Shown: positions 10,294 through 23,742 of the stretch, piece by piece | How the letters are laid out: each line of letters begins with the position of its first letter | How positions within the stretch are numbered: the stretch's first letter is position 1 | NCBI GenBank assembly: GCA_963662155.1 | Contig: OY759261.1 | Coordinates: 42,579,556 to 42,643,555 of the forward strand | DNA: 64,000 nt | DNA from: Lamellibrachia columna | Lineage: Eukaryota; Annelida; Polychaeta; Sabellida; Siboglinidae | Direction of reading: 5' to 3' | Notes under the pieces: model-generated | Told to the model about the DNA's origin: nothing | The model's database searches: none | The model's input: the letters and a program-made list of their open reading frames with translations, nothing else | Made by a program: the position numbers and the translations under genes

Positions 10294-13200
10294 CATTCAT
10301 ATGTAGATTTCTACCGCAAACAATATTTTGTTGTAATGAATCATAAGAAACCTCCAAATCTCCACAACTATTAGGAAAATATAGGATTTTTTGGGTAAAA
10401 ATATAGGAATGCTGCACACCCTACCCTCAAGTACCCCACCTACCTGTAGAGAAAGCTGAGCCACTTGAGCAGGAAGTGCCGGGTGGTGGCGACGCCCCGA
10501 TGGTCAGCCCCCACTGCTCCAGGCCGTAGTTTGTAAAGTTCCTGAGCATGTCTAGTCGCTCGGAGGATGAGATGTCTCAATGTCTACGTGAATATCCATG
10601 GCTTGACTATTTGTACATGGAAAATTATCAGCGGGAAACAATTTATGGTGTGAAATAATGGAACAAACTCAGCATTATTTACAAAGAAGCTAACATTCCA
10701 TGGATATGATAACTGAAAATCTAATATGGTTCACAAATATGAATAAAATGTCTGATTTATTTCTTCTAACTTGCACAATGTATTGTTTTTTTTCAATTAA
10801 TGATTTAGTGACATGAATATGTTAGGTAAGATGGATGTTTTAAAGGCAGAAACAGCTTACAACAATGTTCTGACCAGATTTTTTATACATTTGCTTTTAT
10901 ATCTGTTGAAAATATGTGTTTACTAAAAAAATTCTGGAAACCTTTGCACACTTAAGTAGGTGTCCCCCACACGATATCTCACATTGAGGTAAGACAAATT
11001 AATAAGTGATAGTGACATCTGGTGGTCATCAATGGAAAATGAACTAGCGACCCACCGTCTAATCATGATCCCTGCTACACTCGTCTGTTTTCGTTGTATA
11101 TTCGCATCTTCGTATGACAGAATGTCTCCATTGCCTGAAATAATAACCACTGTATGTAAAAATGTATAACAACATATCTGCCTGGATTGTATCCCTTCCC
11201 CTCATTCACAATGGGCTTGTCCCAGATAATTCTTCCCTTCCACTGTAACAACTGCCACAGAAACATGTCATAGTACACTGGTTAGTGTCGTTCTTGCAGA
11301 CATTAATGGCTCAACATCAACAGGAGCAAGGCAAAGATCATGAAAGTCTAAACAAAAAGCAGAAACCCAGTCTCTCTTGGAGGCAACTATTGCAAGAAAC
11401 CGACTCCTTCACATACTTGGGCAGAAAAATCATCAAGATAGGAGGCTTTTCAATGGAAATGTTTTTGATAGCATGAACGTGTTTTGGATATAAATGCATT
11501 TGAATTCACTTCAAATGTTTTGACACAAGACGTATACCGTATATAGCACATGTTGAAAGATCTGATTGCGAAAGTGAATTCACAGGTCAGACAATGATTC
11601 CATAAAATGCTCATTATAGAGAGAGTAAACCCTTCCCATCATACCACCATGCTACCTGGTGGGTTACAATGGAACATAGCGATTCAGGTAATAGATCCAG
11701 AAGCCTATATATTAAACAGCTTGATGTTTTTGGAGTTGTCCAAATCTTCAAGTTCCATTATAATCCACCAGGTAAAGTGGTAGTAATGTTAAGGGTCTAT
11801 TGTAAAGCATAATTGCTTATTACAAAATCAAATGTTTGGTGGTCGCTATCAAACGGAAATGTTTAGGGTATGCATACAAATGTAAAGGCACTGACAGTTA
11901 TAGGGCTGCATGTGAATGTGTATGTTCAACATTCAAATGTGTTTGCTAGGATTACTGTATATGATCTGCACAAATAACTACATGGTTAATTTATTATTCA
12001 CTACATTCTGCTAAAAAATGTCAAGAAAGAGATGAAACATTTGTCCAGTGTTATATAGTATTTGAGTGTTTCAAGATAAATAATATTTTCTGTTGCATAT
12101 TGTTAAGGGAAATATAGGAAAACTGTTATTTCACCAGTCAATAGTTTGGCGAATAATGTGTTTTGCAGCATAATACTTTTCAGAATGATACGCAGTTAGG
12201 CTCTAGGCCTGGGGTAATAGTAATATGTAATAGTATCAATTACATTTTGTTCAAGTAATAGTAATAGAACGGAATACAATGTAATTGTAATAGAAAGCAA
12301 AGTAATAGTAATTGAGCTATTAATTTGCTATTACAATTGAACATTTATCAATTTGCTACAAAACACTTTTACATCCACCACTATCAACTAGATGGCAGTA
12401 CAAGTCCACTATAAACTCGTGATTAAGGTCGTTAATGTGTTTTGCTGTGGAGTTCTTCATATGTATGCATCTTTGTTAAACTTTACCAAAGACAGGTATA
12501 GGAGCAGCAGCCTGGGCGCAGCGGTCAATGTAGGTCCAGTCGGCCAGTCGTGTGTATCTCTGCTCCCATGACCGCCCATGGAGCTACGTGACAAAACACA
12601 GAACACATCTGCATGAACCACAGCCAAACACATCATGTCAAAAGTCTGTTTACTGCCTTTACAAGAATCATAAATATGTTGTGGTTTTCTCTCTCTATTT
12701 CACAGATGACCCATTATTTTATTAAATTATACCATATCTTTAATACTTCACATACACTGATTGTGTGTATTTGTAATATGTTCTTTTTTTGTCAATAACA
12801 CTCCATAAAAAAGAATTTTTGATGCATTGTATACATGGCCTTCTAATATAAAGCATTTGAACTTAACCCTGCATGTTTGAAATTTTAATACAGAATATTT
12901 GTATTTCATCAAGCGCATTTGTATATGAAAAAAAAACAGCAATTTGCTTAGTAATTCTAGCATGTGACACATTTGTATTTGAACCCCTAAGGGTAATTGA
13001 CCCCCACCCTGCTTTATGCAGTCAATCATACCAGGGCTCTACACTAATGGTGATATTTCAATGACTTTTCAAGGATACTGAGAAGAAAAATAAAGGTTCC
13101 ATTTCATAGTTTATTATACTTCTTACTTGCACAAAACAACAACTGATCATCAGAAAAATTACAGCATTCCCAAATAACTTCTGAATAAGACTGCAGATTA

Positions 13201-13752
13201 TAGTCTGTGTTTTTCCAAGTCAACTCTCTTGAAATTTAGCTTTCCTCTCTTTCAAAATGAATTACATTCCAATCACATAAAATGGCGCTCAGTGACAGTG
13301 GTTAATTAATACAATTTCTTTTAATGCAGATGGCTACCGCTGACACAAAACATTACAGATTTGCTTCTTGTTACCGTGCAAATCCTCAATGTTATATTGA
13401 GCTCTGTATACATAACTTTATTGAAGTTATGCAGTGCAGTACCTGCAATACAACATCATCAGTGTAATGAAACATGGTATGATGAAATTTAAATGTCAAT
13501 ATCTTCAATGATACAGCAGCTACATAGTGCTGCCACCTGCCTGAGCTTTTATGAAAAAGTTTTTCCTGGGCTTTTTCACAGGCACTCAAAAAACAAAGAA
13601 CATTTAACTACCTTTTTAACTACACACTTCATTCTTTGTCAAGATCAGGCCACGATCTAGACACTGCTGTGCAACACTTCTAGAAATGAAGTTATAATGG
13701 CAGCAAACATATAACTTTTTTATCGTTTACAGATGTCAACACACAGCAGTGA

Positions 13753-14496
13753 TTGTTCACGTTGGCCTTGTGTTTGGGAAGGAACTCAAAGTCACCGGGA
13801 ACTGGACCCAGTCATTGTTCACTGGTAGGCATTGGCTTTGTGCTTGGGAAGGAACTCAAAGTCACCAGGAACTTGACCCAGTCATTGTTCACTGTTGGGC
13901 ATTGGCCTTGTACTTGGGAAGGAACTCAAAGTTACAAGGAAATGGACCCAGTCATTGTTCACTGGTAGATGTTGGCCTTGTGCTTGGGAAGGAACTCAAA
14001 GTCACCAGGAACTTGACCCAGTCATTGTTCACTGGTAGGCATTGGCTTTTTGCTTGGGAAGGAACTCAAAGTCACCAGGAACTTGACCCAGTCATTGTTC
14101 AGTGGTGGGTGTTGGCCTTGTACTTGGGAAGGAACTCAAAGTCACCAGGAACTTTACCCATTCAATGTTCAGTGGTGGGTGTTGGCCTTGTACTTGGGAA
14201 GGAACTCAAATTCATCAGGAACTTGACCCAGTCATTGTTCACTGGTAGGCGTTGGCCTTGTGCTTGGGAAGGAACTCAAAGTCATCAGGAACTGGACAAA
14301 GTCATTGTTCAGTGGTGGGCGTTGGCCTTGTACTTGGGAAGGAACTCAAAGTCATCAGGAACTTGACCCAGTCATTGTTCACAGGTAGGCGTTGGCCTTG
14401 TACTTGGGAAGGAACTCAAAGTCACCAGGAACTGGACAAAGTCATTGTTCAGTGGTGGACGTTGGCCTTGTACTTGGGAAGGAACTGGACCCAGAA
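13753..14496. repeat. 70-bp minisatellite, unit 2 (11 copies)
   Basis: Eleven copies at exact 70-bp spacing from 13762 to 14462. Internal variants (ggacaaagtcattgttcagt against ggacccagtcattgttcact) alternate in the right half, pointing to duplication of blocks of two repeats. Confidence 0.92.
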
Positions 14497-14557
14497 GGAG
14501 CTCACTGCAAACAGAAACGTTATTAATGAGCCATTGTTCACAGAAGAACAAAAGCTG

Positions 14558-14659
14558 AAGTACCCACCATCCCACCAACTGTCCACCAGTAACAGAAAAT
14601 ACCCACCATCCCACCAACTGTTCACCCGTAACAGAAAGTACCCACTGTTCCACCTGTTT
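14558..14659. repeat. 39-bp minisatellite, unit 2 (2 copies + partial)
   Basis: Only two full copies plus the degenerate end copy; the short form is typical of type c units. Confidence 0.88.
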
Positions 14660-14974
14660 TAACCAGTTGCTTCTGCCACTATTTAGGTAGTATTTCCAAG
14701 GGAGTCATGGAGTAAAGACAGGCATATGAAAGAAACTAACAAATTGACTTTCTCAATGGACAGCTTCACAGGCTATCTAATAAATGAATGAAAAATTTGC
14801 ACTCGCAAATAACATAACAATTTCAGATTTATATAGAAGTAGACAAGTATAGTAGACAAGTATTACAAAATCGTCAAGGAGGAGATGCTCTTATTGATGT
14901 AATAATAATAATTAACTTCTATGGCGCCTATATCCTCAGGAACCTGAACTCAGATGTGCAACAAAACAGAATCT

Positions 14975-15350
14975 AAGTGCACGACCATTGATGTAATATC
15001 AAGTGCACGACCATTGATGTAATACCATGTGCACGACTGATGATGTAATACCAAGTGCACGAACATTGACATAATACAAAGTGCACAGCCACTGACGTAA
15101 TACCAAGTGCACGACCAATAATGTAATATCAAGTGCACGACCATTGATGTAATACCATGTGAACGAATGATGATGTAATACCAAGTGCACGACCATTGAT
15201 CTAATACCAAGTGCACGACCATTGACGTAATACAAAGTGCACAGCCTCTGACGTAATACCAAGTACACGACCATTGTTGTAATACCAAGTGCACGACTAT
15301 TGTTGTAATACCGAGAACACGACCGTTGATGTAATACTAAGTACACAACA
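14975..15350. repeat. 26-bp minisatellite, unit 2
   Basis: About 14 copies. An internal pair (atatcaagtgcacgacc followed by ataccatgtg) occurs twice about 130 bp apart, which suggests a five-repeat duplication. Confidence 0.88.
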
Positions 15351-16398
15351 ATTTTTGTGCACATTTGTCTGCCCAACAGGTTTGTGTATCATTTGCAACT
15401 TCAAAAGTAAACAAGAACAGAAATTGTATAAAAATATATTTGAAGTAGAAAAAATTAATTGAAGGATGACCTTCAACTGACCTGATATTGACCCAGTTGG
15501 CACAGCTTCTACTGGCCATGAGCGTCTCAAGGTCGTTGCGGCCTATCTAATATGAAGGCTTCTCGTTGACCCTCTGCGGCAGTCGCTCCAGCAATCCAAC
15601 AGGGATATACCTGTGATCATCACAAACCTATCAATAAGATATGGCTTGCAAGTAAGTTCACGGGAATGGACCACGATTTTCATTGGCTAACTGATGCAGA
15701 ACTAGTCGTGGTTTTCATGCCCCAATTCTCTTAAATGTTTGATTTCAAAGTTCATCTAAATATACAATGTTATACTTCCCTTTTATTTTCTGTATTTTCG
15801 AAGGTATTATTCTAAAATACGTTTTGCATGGATTTTATTTTTAAACAACCAAGATGTTATAAATATTAATAAATTCAGTGTCGCAATGTCTGAAAACATT
15901 TGTTCAGTAACCAATGAAAATGGTTGTACATAACTATAAACTGAAGTTTTAACTCCTCTAGTTAAATAACTTGGAGGAAGGAGGCTCTCCTGTAGGAGAT
16001 GAAACTAAGGAAGGAGGGTGTGGGAAGGGGTATCTCCCCTTCCAAAATACAAAATGTTTTGAGAATGAAGATCCCGGGGGGGCACTTCATGTATTGGCTG
16101 TAACAGCCTTTCATGTAAAAACATGGTATTAAAAAAAGAAGTAGAATATCTGAAAAAGAAAAAGCAGATGTGAACAAAAAAGAAACGAAAGAAATCTCCT
16201 TACCACAGCAGGAGATTTAGCACCTCTGACTCTTTGGGTGTGACTTTGGTTCAACATTCATCCATTTTTGGTCTAACATTTATAGGAAATCGAAATTCAG
16301 AAGAAAAAATATAGGAATAATTATTGCTATTTCAGGTGGAACCATCTATTGACTCGTGTTAACACAAATTACCATGACTTTCAACATTTCGTCACAAA

Positions 16399-18206
16399 AT
16401 TTCTGATTACGGCATGGTGTGACATAACAAAACCAGATCCCACCCACAGGTGGTCACCCACATGTAGATCTGATTACATCATGGTGTGATGTAACACAAC
16501 CAGTTCCCATCCACAGGTGGTCATCCACATGTAGATCTAATTACATCATGGTGTGATGTAACACAACCAGTTCCCATCCACAGGTGGTCATCCACATGTA
16601 GATCTGATTACATCATGGTGTGATGTAACACAACCAGTTCCAATCCACAGGTGGTCATCCACATGTAGATCTAATTACATCATGGTGTGATGTAACACAA
16701 CCAGTTCCCATCCACAGGTGGTCACCCACATGCAGATCTGATTACATCATGGTGTGATGTAACACAACCAGTTCCCATCCACAGGTGGTCACCCAAATGT
16801 AGATCTGATTACATAATGGTGTGACGTACCACAACCAGTTCCCATCCACAGGTGGTCATCCACATGTAGATCTAATTACATCATGGTGTGATGTAACACA
16901 ACCAGTTCCCATCCACAGGTGGTCACCCACATGTAGATCTAATTACATCATGGTGTGATGTAACACAACCAGGTCCCATCCACAGGTGGTCACCCACATG
17001 TAGATCTCATTACATCATGGTGTGATGTAACACAACCAGGTCCCATCCACATGTGGTCATCCACATGTAGATCTGATTACATCATGGTGTGATGTAACAC
17101 AACCAGTTCCCATCCACAGGTGGTCACCCACATGTAGATCTAATTACATCATGGTGTGATGTAACACAACCAGTTCCCATCCACAGGTGGTCACCCACAT
17201 GTAGATCTAATTACATCATGGTGTGATGTACCACAACCAGTTCCCATCCACAGGTGGTCACCCACATGCAGATCTAATTACATCATGGTGTGATGTAACA
17301 CAACCAGTTCCCATCCACAGGTGGTCACCCACATGTAGATCTAATTACATCATGGTGTGATGTAACACAACCAGTTCCCATCCACATGTGGTCACCCACA
17401 TGTAGATCTAATTACATCATGGTGTGATGTAACACAACCAGGTCCCATCCACAGGTGGTCATGCACATATAGATCTGATTACATCATGGTGTGATGTAAC
17501 ACAACCAGTTCCCATCCACAGGTGGTCACCCACATGTAGATCTAATTACATCATGGTGTGATGTAACACAACCAGTTCCCATCCACAGGTGGTCACCCAC
17601 ATGTAGATCTGATTACATCATGGTGTGATGTAACACAACCAGTTCCCATCCACAGGTGGTCACCCACATGTAGATCTAATTACATCATGGTGTGATGTAA
17701 CACAACCAGTTCCCATCCACAGGTGGTCTCCCACATGTAGATCTGATTACATCATGGTGTGATGTAACACAACCAGTTCCCATCCACAGGTGGTCACCCA
17801 CATGTAGATCTGATTACATCATGGTGTGATGTAACACAACCAGTTCCCATCCACAGGTGGTCACCCACATGTAGATCTGATTACATCATGGTGTGATGTA
17901 ACACAACCAGTTCCCATCCACAGGTGGTCACCCACATGTAGATCTAATTACATCATGGTGTGATGTAACACAACCAGGTCCCATCCACAGGTGGTCACCC
18001 ACATGTAGATCTGATTACATCAGGGTGTGACGTAAAATAAACCAGATCCCATCCACAGGTGGTCACCCACATGTAGATCTAATTACATCATGGTGTGATG
18101 TAACACAACCAGGTCCCATCCACAGGTGGTCACCCACATGTAGATCTGATTACATCATGGTGTGACATAACACAACCAGATCCCATCCACAGGTGGTCTC
18201 ATTCAT
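16399..18206. repeat. 67-bp minisatellite, unit 2
   Basis: About 27 copies of the type c subfamily (gatgtaacacaaccagttccc, cacccacatg), with ctgatt and ctaatt forms mixed. One odd copy near 18022 reads cagggtgtgacgtaaaataa. Confidence 0.92.
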
Positions 18207-21200
18207 ATGTAGATTTCTACTGCAAACAATATTTTGCTGTAATGAATCATAAGAAACCTCAAAATTTCCACAACTATTAGGAAAATATAGGTTTTTTTCT
18301 AAAAATATAGGAATGCTGGACACCCTACCCTCAAGTACCCCACCTACCTGTAGAGAAAGCTGAGCCACTTGAGCAGGAAGCGTCGGGTGGTGGCGACACC
18401 CCGCTGGTCAGACCCCCACTGCTCCAGGCCGTAGTTTGTGAAGTTCCTGAGCATGCCAAGTCGCTCGGAGGATGAGATGTCCCAATGTCTCTGTTCCTTC
18501 ATCTACGTGAATATCCATCGCTTGACTATTTGTACAGGGAAAATTATCAGCGGGAAACAATTTATGGTGTGAAATAATGGAACAAACTCAGCATTATTTA
18601 CAAAGAAGCCAACATTCCACGGATTTGCTGATAACTGAAAAACTAATATGGTTCACAAATATGAATAAAATGTTTGATTTATTTCTTCTAACTTGCACAA
18701 TGTATTGTTTTTTTCAATTAATGATTTTGTGACATGAATATGTTAGGTAAAATGGATGTTCTAAAGGCAGAAACAGCTTACAACAATGTTCTGACCAGAT
18801 TTTTCATACATTTGCTTTTATATCTGTTGAAAATATGTGTTTACTAATAAAATTCTGGAAACCTTTGCACACTTAAGTAGGTGTCCCCCACACGATATCT
18901 CACATTGAGGTAAGACAAATTAATAAGTGATAGTGACATCTGGTGGTCATCAATGGAAAATGAACTAGTGACCCACCGTCCAATCATCATCCCTGCTACA
19001 CTCGTCTGTTTTCGTTGTATATTCGCATCTTCATATGACAGAATGTCTCCATTGCATGAAATAATAATCACTGTATGTAAAAATGTATAACAACATGTCT
19101 GCCTGGATTGTATCCCTTCCCCTCATTCACAATGGGCTTGTCCCAGATAATTCTTCCCTTCCACTGTTACAACTGCCAGAGAAACATGTCATAGTACACT
19201 GGTTATAGTGTGGTTCTTGCAGCCATTAGTGGCTCAACATCAACGGGAGCAAGGCAAAGATCATGAAAGTCTAAACAAAAAGCAGAAACCCAGTCTCTCT
19301 TGAAGGGAACCACTGCAAGAAACCGACTCCTTCACATACTTGGGCAGAAAAATCAGCAAGATAGGAGGCTTTTCTATGGAAATATTTAGGGTAGCGTTCA
19401 AATGTTTTGGTTATAAGTGAATTCACAGGTCAGACAATGATTCCATAAAATGTTTATTATAGATAGAGTAACCCCTTCCCATCATACCACCATGCTACCT
19501 GGTGGGTTACAATGGAACATAGTGCTTCAGGTAATAGAACCAGAAGCCTATATATTAAACAGCTTGATGTTTTTGGAGTTGTCCAAATCTTCAAGTTCCA
19601 TTATAATCCACCAGGTAAAGTGGTAGTAATGTTAAGGGTCTATTGTAAAGCATAATTGCTTATTACAAAATCAAATGTTTGGCGGTCGCTATCAAACGGA
19701 AATGTTTAGGGTATGCATACAAATGTAAAGGCACTGACAGTTAAAGGGCTGCATGTGAATGTGTATGTTCAACATTCAAATGTGTTTGCTAGGATTACTG
19801 TATATGATCTGCACAAATAACTACATGGTTAATTTATTATTCACTACATTCTGCTAAAAAATGTCAAGAAAGAGATGAAACATTTGTCCAGTGTTATATA
19901 GTATTTGAGTGTTTCAAGATAAATCATATTTTCTGTTGCATATTGTTAAGGGAAATATAGGAAAACTGTTATTTCACCAGTCAATAGTTTGGCGAATAAT
20001 GTGTTTTGCAGCATAATACTTTTCTGAATGATACGCAGTTAGGCTCTAGGCCTGGGGTAATAGTAATATGTAATAGTATCAATTACATTTTGTTCAAGTA
20101 ACAGTAATAGAACAGAATACAATGTAATTGTAGTAGAAAGCAAAGTAATAGTAATTGAGCTATTAATTTGCTATTACAATTGAACATTTGTCAATTTGCT
20201 ACAAAACACTTTTACATCCACCACTATCAACTAGATGGCAGCACAAGTCCACTATAAACTCGTGATTAAGGTCGTTAATGTGTTTTGCTGTGGAGTTCTT
20301 CATATGTATGCATCTTTGTTACACTTTACCAAAGACAGGTATAGAAGCAGCAGCCTGGACGCAGCGGTCAATGTAGGTCCAGTCGGCCAGTCATGTGTAT
20401 CTCTGTTCCTTGACCGCCCGTGGAGCTACGTGACAAAACACAGAACACACCTGCATGAACCACAGCCAAGCACATCATGTCAAAAGTCTGTTTACTGCCT
20501 TCACAAGAATCATAAATATGTTGTAGTTTTCTCTCTCCATTTCACTGACCCATTATTTTATTAAATTATACCATATCTTTAATACTTCACTTACACTGAT
20601 TGTGTGTATTTGTATTATGTTCTTTTTTTGTCAATAACACTCCATAAAAAAAGAATATTTGATGCATTGTATACATGGCCTTCTAATATAAAGCATTTGA
20701 ACTTAACCCTGCTTGTTTTAAATTTTAATAGAGAATATTTGTATTTCATTAAGTGCATTTGTATATGAAATAAAAAAAACCAGCAATTTGCTTAGGAATT
20801 CTAGCATGTGACACATTTGTATTTGAACCACTAAGGGTAATTGACCCCCACCCTGCTTTATGCAGTCAATCATACCAGGGTTCTACACTAATGGTGATAT
20901 TTCAATGACTTTTCAAGGCTACTGAGAAGAAAAATAAAGGTTCCATTTCATAGTTTATTATACTTCGTACTTGCACAAAACAACTGATCATCAGAAAAAT
21001 TACAGCATTCCCAAATAACTTCTGAATAAGAATGAAGATTATAGTCTGTTTTTTTCCAAGTCAACTGTCTTGAAATTTAGCTTTCCTCTCTTTCAAAATA
21101 AATTACATTCCAAACACCAAAAATGGCGTCAGTGACAGTGGTTAATTAATACAATTTCTTTTAATGCATATGGCTACCGCTGACACAAAACATTACAGAT

Positions 21201-21580
21201 TTGCCTCTTGTTACTGTGCAAATCCTCAATGTTATATTGAGTTCTGTATACATAACTTTATTGAAGTTATGTAGTGCATTACCTGTAATGAAACATGGTA
21301 TGATAAAATTTAAATGTCAATATCTTCAATGATACAACAGTTACATAGTGCTGCCATCTGCCTGAGCTTTTATGAACAAGTTTTTTCTGGGCTTTTTTTA
21401 CAGGCACTCCAAAAACAAAGCACATTTAATTTAACTACCTTTTTAACTACACACTTCATTCTTTGTCAAGATCAGGCCATGATCTAGACACTGCTGTGCA
21501 ACACTTCTAGAAATAAAGTTATAATGGCAGCAAACATATAAATGTTGTTATTGTTTACAGATGTCAACACACAGCAGTGA

Positions 21581-21922
21581 TTGTTCACGTTGGCCTTGTG
21601 CTTGGGAAGGAATTCAAAGTCACCGGGAACTGGACCCAGTCATTGTTCACTGGTAGGCGTTGGCCTTGTGCTTGGGAAGGAACTCAGTCACCAGGAACTG
21701 GACCCAGTCATTGTTCACTGGTAGACGTTGGCCTTGTGCTTGGGAAGGAACTCAGTCACCAGGAACTGGACCCAGTCATTGTTCACTGGTAGGCGTTGGC
21801 CTTGTGCTTGGGAAGGAACTCAAAGTCACCAGGAACTGGACCCAGTCATTGTTCACTGGTAGGCGTTGGCCTTGTGCTTGGGAAGGAACTCAAAGTCACC
21901 AGGAGCCGGACCCAGAATTTAA
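21581..21922. repeat. 70-bp minisatellite, unit 3 (5 copies)
   Basis: Five copies. Two of them are 68 bp because ctcaaagtcacc is shortened to ctcagtcacc; the 68-bp variant is shared with units 4, 6 and 7 and marks types a and b. Confidence 0.9.
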
Positions 21923-21983
21923 GGAGCTCACTGCAAACAGAAACGTTATTAATGAGCCATTGTTCACAGTAGAACAAAGGCTG

Positions 21984-22241
21984 AAGTACCCACCATCTCA
22001 CCAACTTTTCACTAGTAACAGAAAGTACCCACCATTTCACCAACTGTTCACCAGTAACAGAAAATTCCCACCATCCCACCAACTGTTCACCAGTAACAGA
22101 AAGTACCCACCATCTCACCAACTGTTCACCAGTAACAGAACGTACCCACCATCTCACCAACTGTTCACCAGTAACAGAACGTACCCACCATCTCACCAAC
22201 TGTTCACCAGTAACAGAAAGTACCCACTGTTCCACCTGTTT
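21984..22241. repeat. 39-bp minisatellite, unit 3 (6 copies + partial)
   Basis: Six copies; the first three carry diagnostic changes (ttttcactagtaac, accatttcacc, aaaattccc) shared with units 4, 6, 7 and 9. Confidence 0.92.
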
Positions 22242-22604
22242 TAACCAGTTGCTTCTGCCACTATTTAGTAAAATCCAGAGACCATCACCTCAGCTATGAC
22301 TTTCACAATAGCTAAAGGTAGTATTTCCAAGGGAGTCATGGAGTAAAGACAGGCATATGAAGGAAACTAACAAATTGACTTTCTCAATGGACAGCTTCAC
22401 AGGCTATCTAATAAATGAATGAAAAGTTTGCACTCGCAAAAAGCATAACAATTTCAGATTTATATAGACAAGTATAGTAGACAAGTATTACACAATTGTC
22501 AAGGAGGAGATGCTCTTATTGATGTAATAATAATAATTAACTTCTATGGCACCTATATCCTCAGGAACCTGAACTCAGAGGTGCAACAAAACAGAATCTT
22601 AGAG
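22241..22604. other. Unique stretch between the 39-bp and 26-bp arrays, intron B-C (unit 3)
   Basis: About 360 bp without repeats or exon. It includes tagacaagtatagtagacaa and, next to the 26-bp array, taataataataattaacttc followed by tatggcacctatatcctcag. The latter looks like the end of a dispersed element of a kind common in invertebrate genomes, but this is an impression only. Present in all units with few changes; in type c, 30-40 bp are missing at the left. Confidence 0.35.
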
Positions 22605-23050
22605 CACGACCATTGATGTAATACCAAGTGTACGACTGATGATGTAATACCAAGTGCACAGTCATTGATGTAATACCAAGTGCACGGCCATTGATGTAAT
22701 ACCAAGTGCACGGCCATTGATGTAATACCAAGTGCACGGCCATTGACATAATACCACGAGCACGACCATTGACGTAATACAAAGTGCACAACGGTTAATG
22801 TAATACCAAGTGCACGACCATTGACGTAATACCAAGTCCACGACCACTGACGTAACACCAAGTGCACAATCACTGTTGTAATACCAAGTCCATGACCATT
22901 GACGTAATACCAATTAAGTGCACGACCATTGTTGTAATACCGAGTACATGACCACTGTTGTAATACCAAGTACACGACCATTGTTGTAATACCGAGTACA
23001 CGACCGTTGATGTAATACCAAGTGCACGACCATTGATGTAATACTAAGTA
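22604..23050. repeat. 26-bp minisatellite, unit 3
   Basis: About 17 copies; one is lengthened by 4 bp (ataccaattaagtgcac near 22910), not seen in unit 6. Confidence 0.88.
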
Positions 23051-23495
23051 CACAACAACTTTTTTGTACAGTTGTCTGCCCAACAGGTTTGTGAATCATT
23101 TGCAACTTCAAAAGTAAACAAAAACAGAAATTGTATAAAAATATATTTGAAGTAGAAAAATGAATTGAAGGATGACCTTCAACTGACCTGATTTTGACCC
23201 AGTTGGCACAGCTTCCACTGGCCATGAGTGTCTCAAGGTCGTTGCGGCCTATGTAATATGGCGGCTTCTCGTTGATCCTCTGCGGCAGTCGCTCCAGCAA
23301 TCCAACGGGGATATACCTGTGATCATCACAAACCTATCAATAAGACATGGCCTTATAAGTAAGTTCACGGGAATGGACCGCGATTTTCATTGGCTAACTG
23401 ATGCAGAACTATTTGTGGTTTTCGTATAATTAAAATTCCCCAATTCTCTTAAATGTTTGATTTCAAAGTTCATCTAAATTTACAATGTTATACTT

Positions 23496-23742
23496 CTTCC
23501 TGTTTTTTTTTTTTATTACAGTAGTATATCTACCATCAGAAATTGTATAAAATGAGAATTTGACGGAGCAGTATATCCTCCAATGAAAAACATTATATTT
23601 CACCTTAAAACGTGAAGATTTATTAATCTTTCATTGCCCTACAGAGATCTCTACATGTCGTAAAAATAGCACATTTTATTTCTTATATATGTCATAAAAA
23701 TGGCACATTTTATTTCTTATATATATATCTTTTCCAAATCAT
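23496..23742. other. Type a/b-specific insertion in intron A-B, unit 3
   Basis: About 245 bp that replaces a short ccttttattttc segment of the other units. It starts with a poly-T run and contains a 34-35 bp tandem duplication (cacattttatttcttatata twice, near 23670 and 23703). No ORF and no clear terminal repeats. It could be a decayed transposon insertion or ancestral sequence lost elsewhere. Confidence 0.65.

Larger units (their letters stand above)
6678..12583 (-). pseudogene. DUS3L: DUS3L fragment, unit 1
   Basis: Exons: Y 12487-12583 (open, but R-S-R reads R-S-W), Z 11045-11134 (AG acceptor kept; G-R reads R-R), A 10444-10606, B 8104-8232, C 6678-6810. Exon A is 163 bp instead of 178: a 14-bp deletion near its start and a 1-bp deletion further on, plus a stop right after the I-F-T residues. 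Exon B has TAC to TAG at the second Tyr of P-P-Y-Y. Exon C has a 17-bp deletion that shifts the frame past the normal stop into the 70-bp array. Its spacer resembles type b (units 4, 7), whereas the presence of a 67-bp array is c-like, so the unit looks mosaic. Confidence 0.88.
14372..20425 (-). pseudogene. DUS3L: DUS3L fragment, unit 2 (type c)
   Basis: Exons: Y 20330-20425 (96 bp, 1-bp deletion after H-G-R-S-R), Z 18966-19055 (acceptor AG changed to AT), A 18348-18525 (full 178 bp, but Glu of F-T-E is TAG and K-P-W reads K-R-W), B 15482-15610 (TAC to TAG in P-P-Y-Y), C 14372-14504 (17-bp deletion, frame runs into the 70-bp repeats). Despite the stop, exon A keeps [15 protein letters not shown], which is closer to what I recall of vertebrate DUS3L than the a and b types. 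Broken in every exon. Confidence 0.9.

Noticed and set aside
18150..18368. 72-codon minus-strand ORF recurring in type c units (also 37657, 58302)
   Set aside because: It covers the donor side of exon A in a non-coding frame, the intron and the edge of the 67-bp array. Its recurrence only reflects unit duplication.
20235..20564. 109-codon plus-strand ORF recurring in several units (also 26283, 39742, 45693, 60387)
   Set aside because: It is the antisense of DUS3L exon Y and its introns. It is open only in units where Y has the 1-bp deletion, and its reading is not DUS3L or any family I know.
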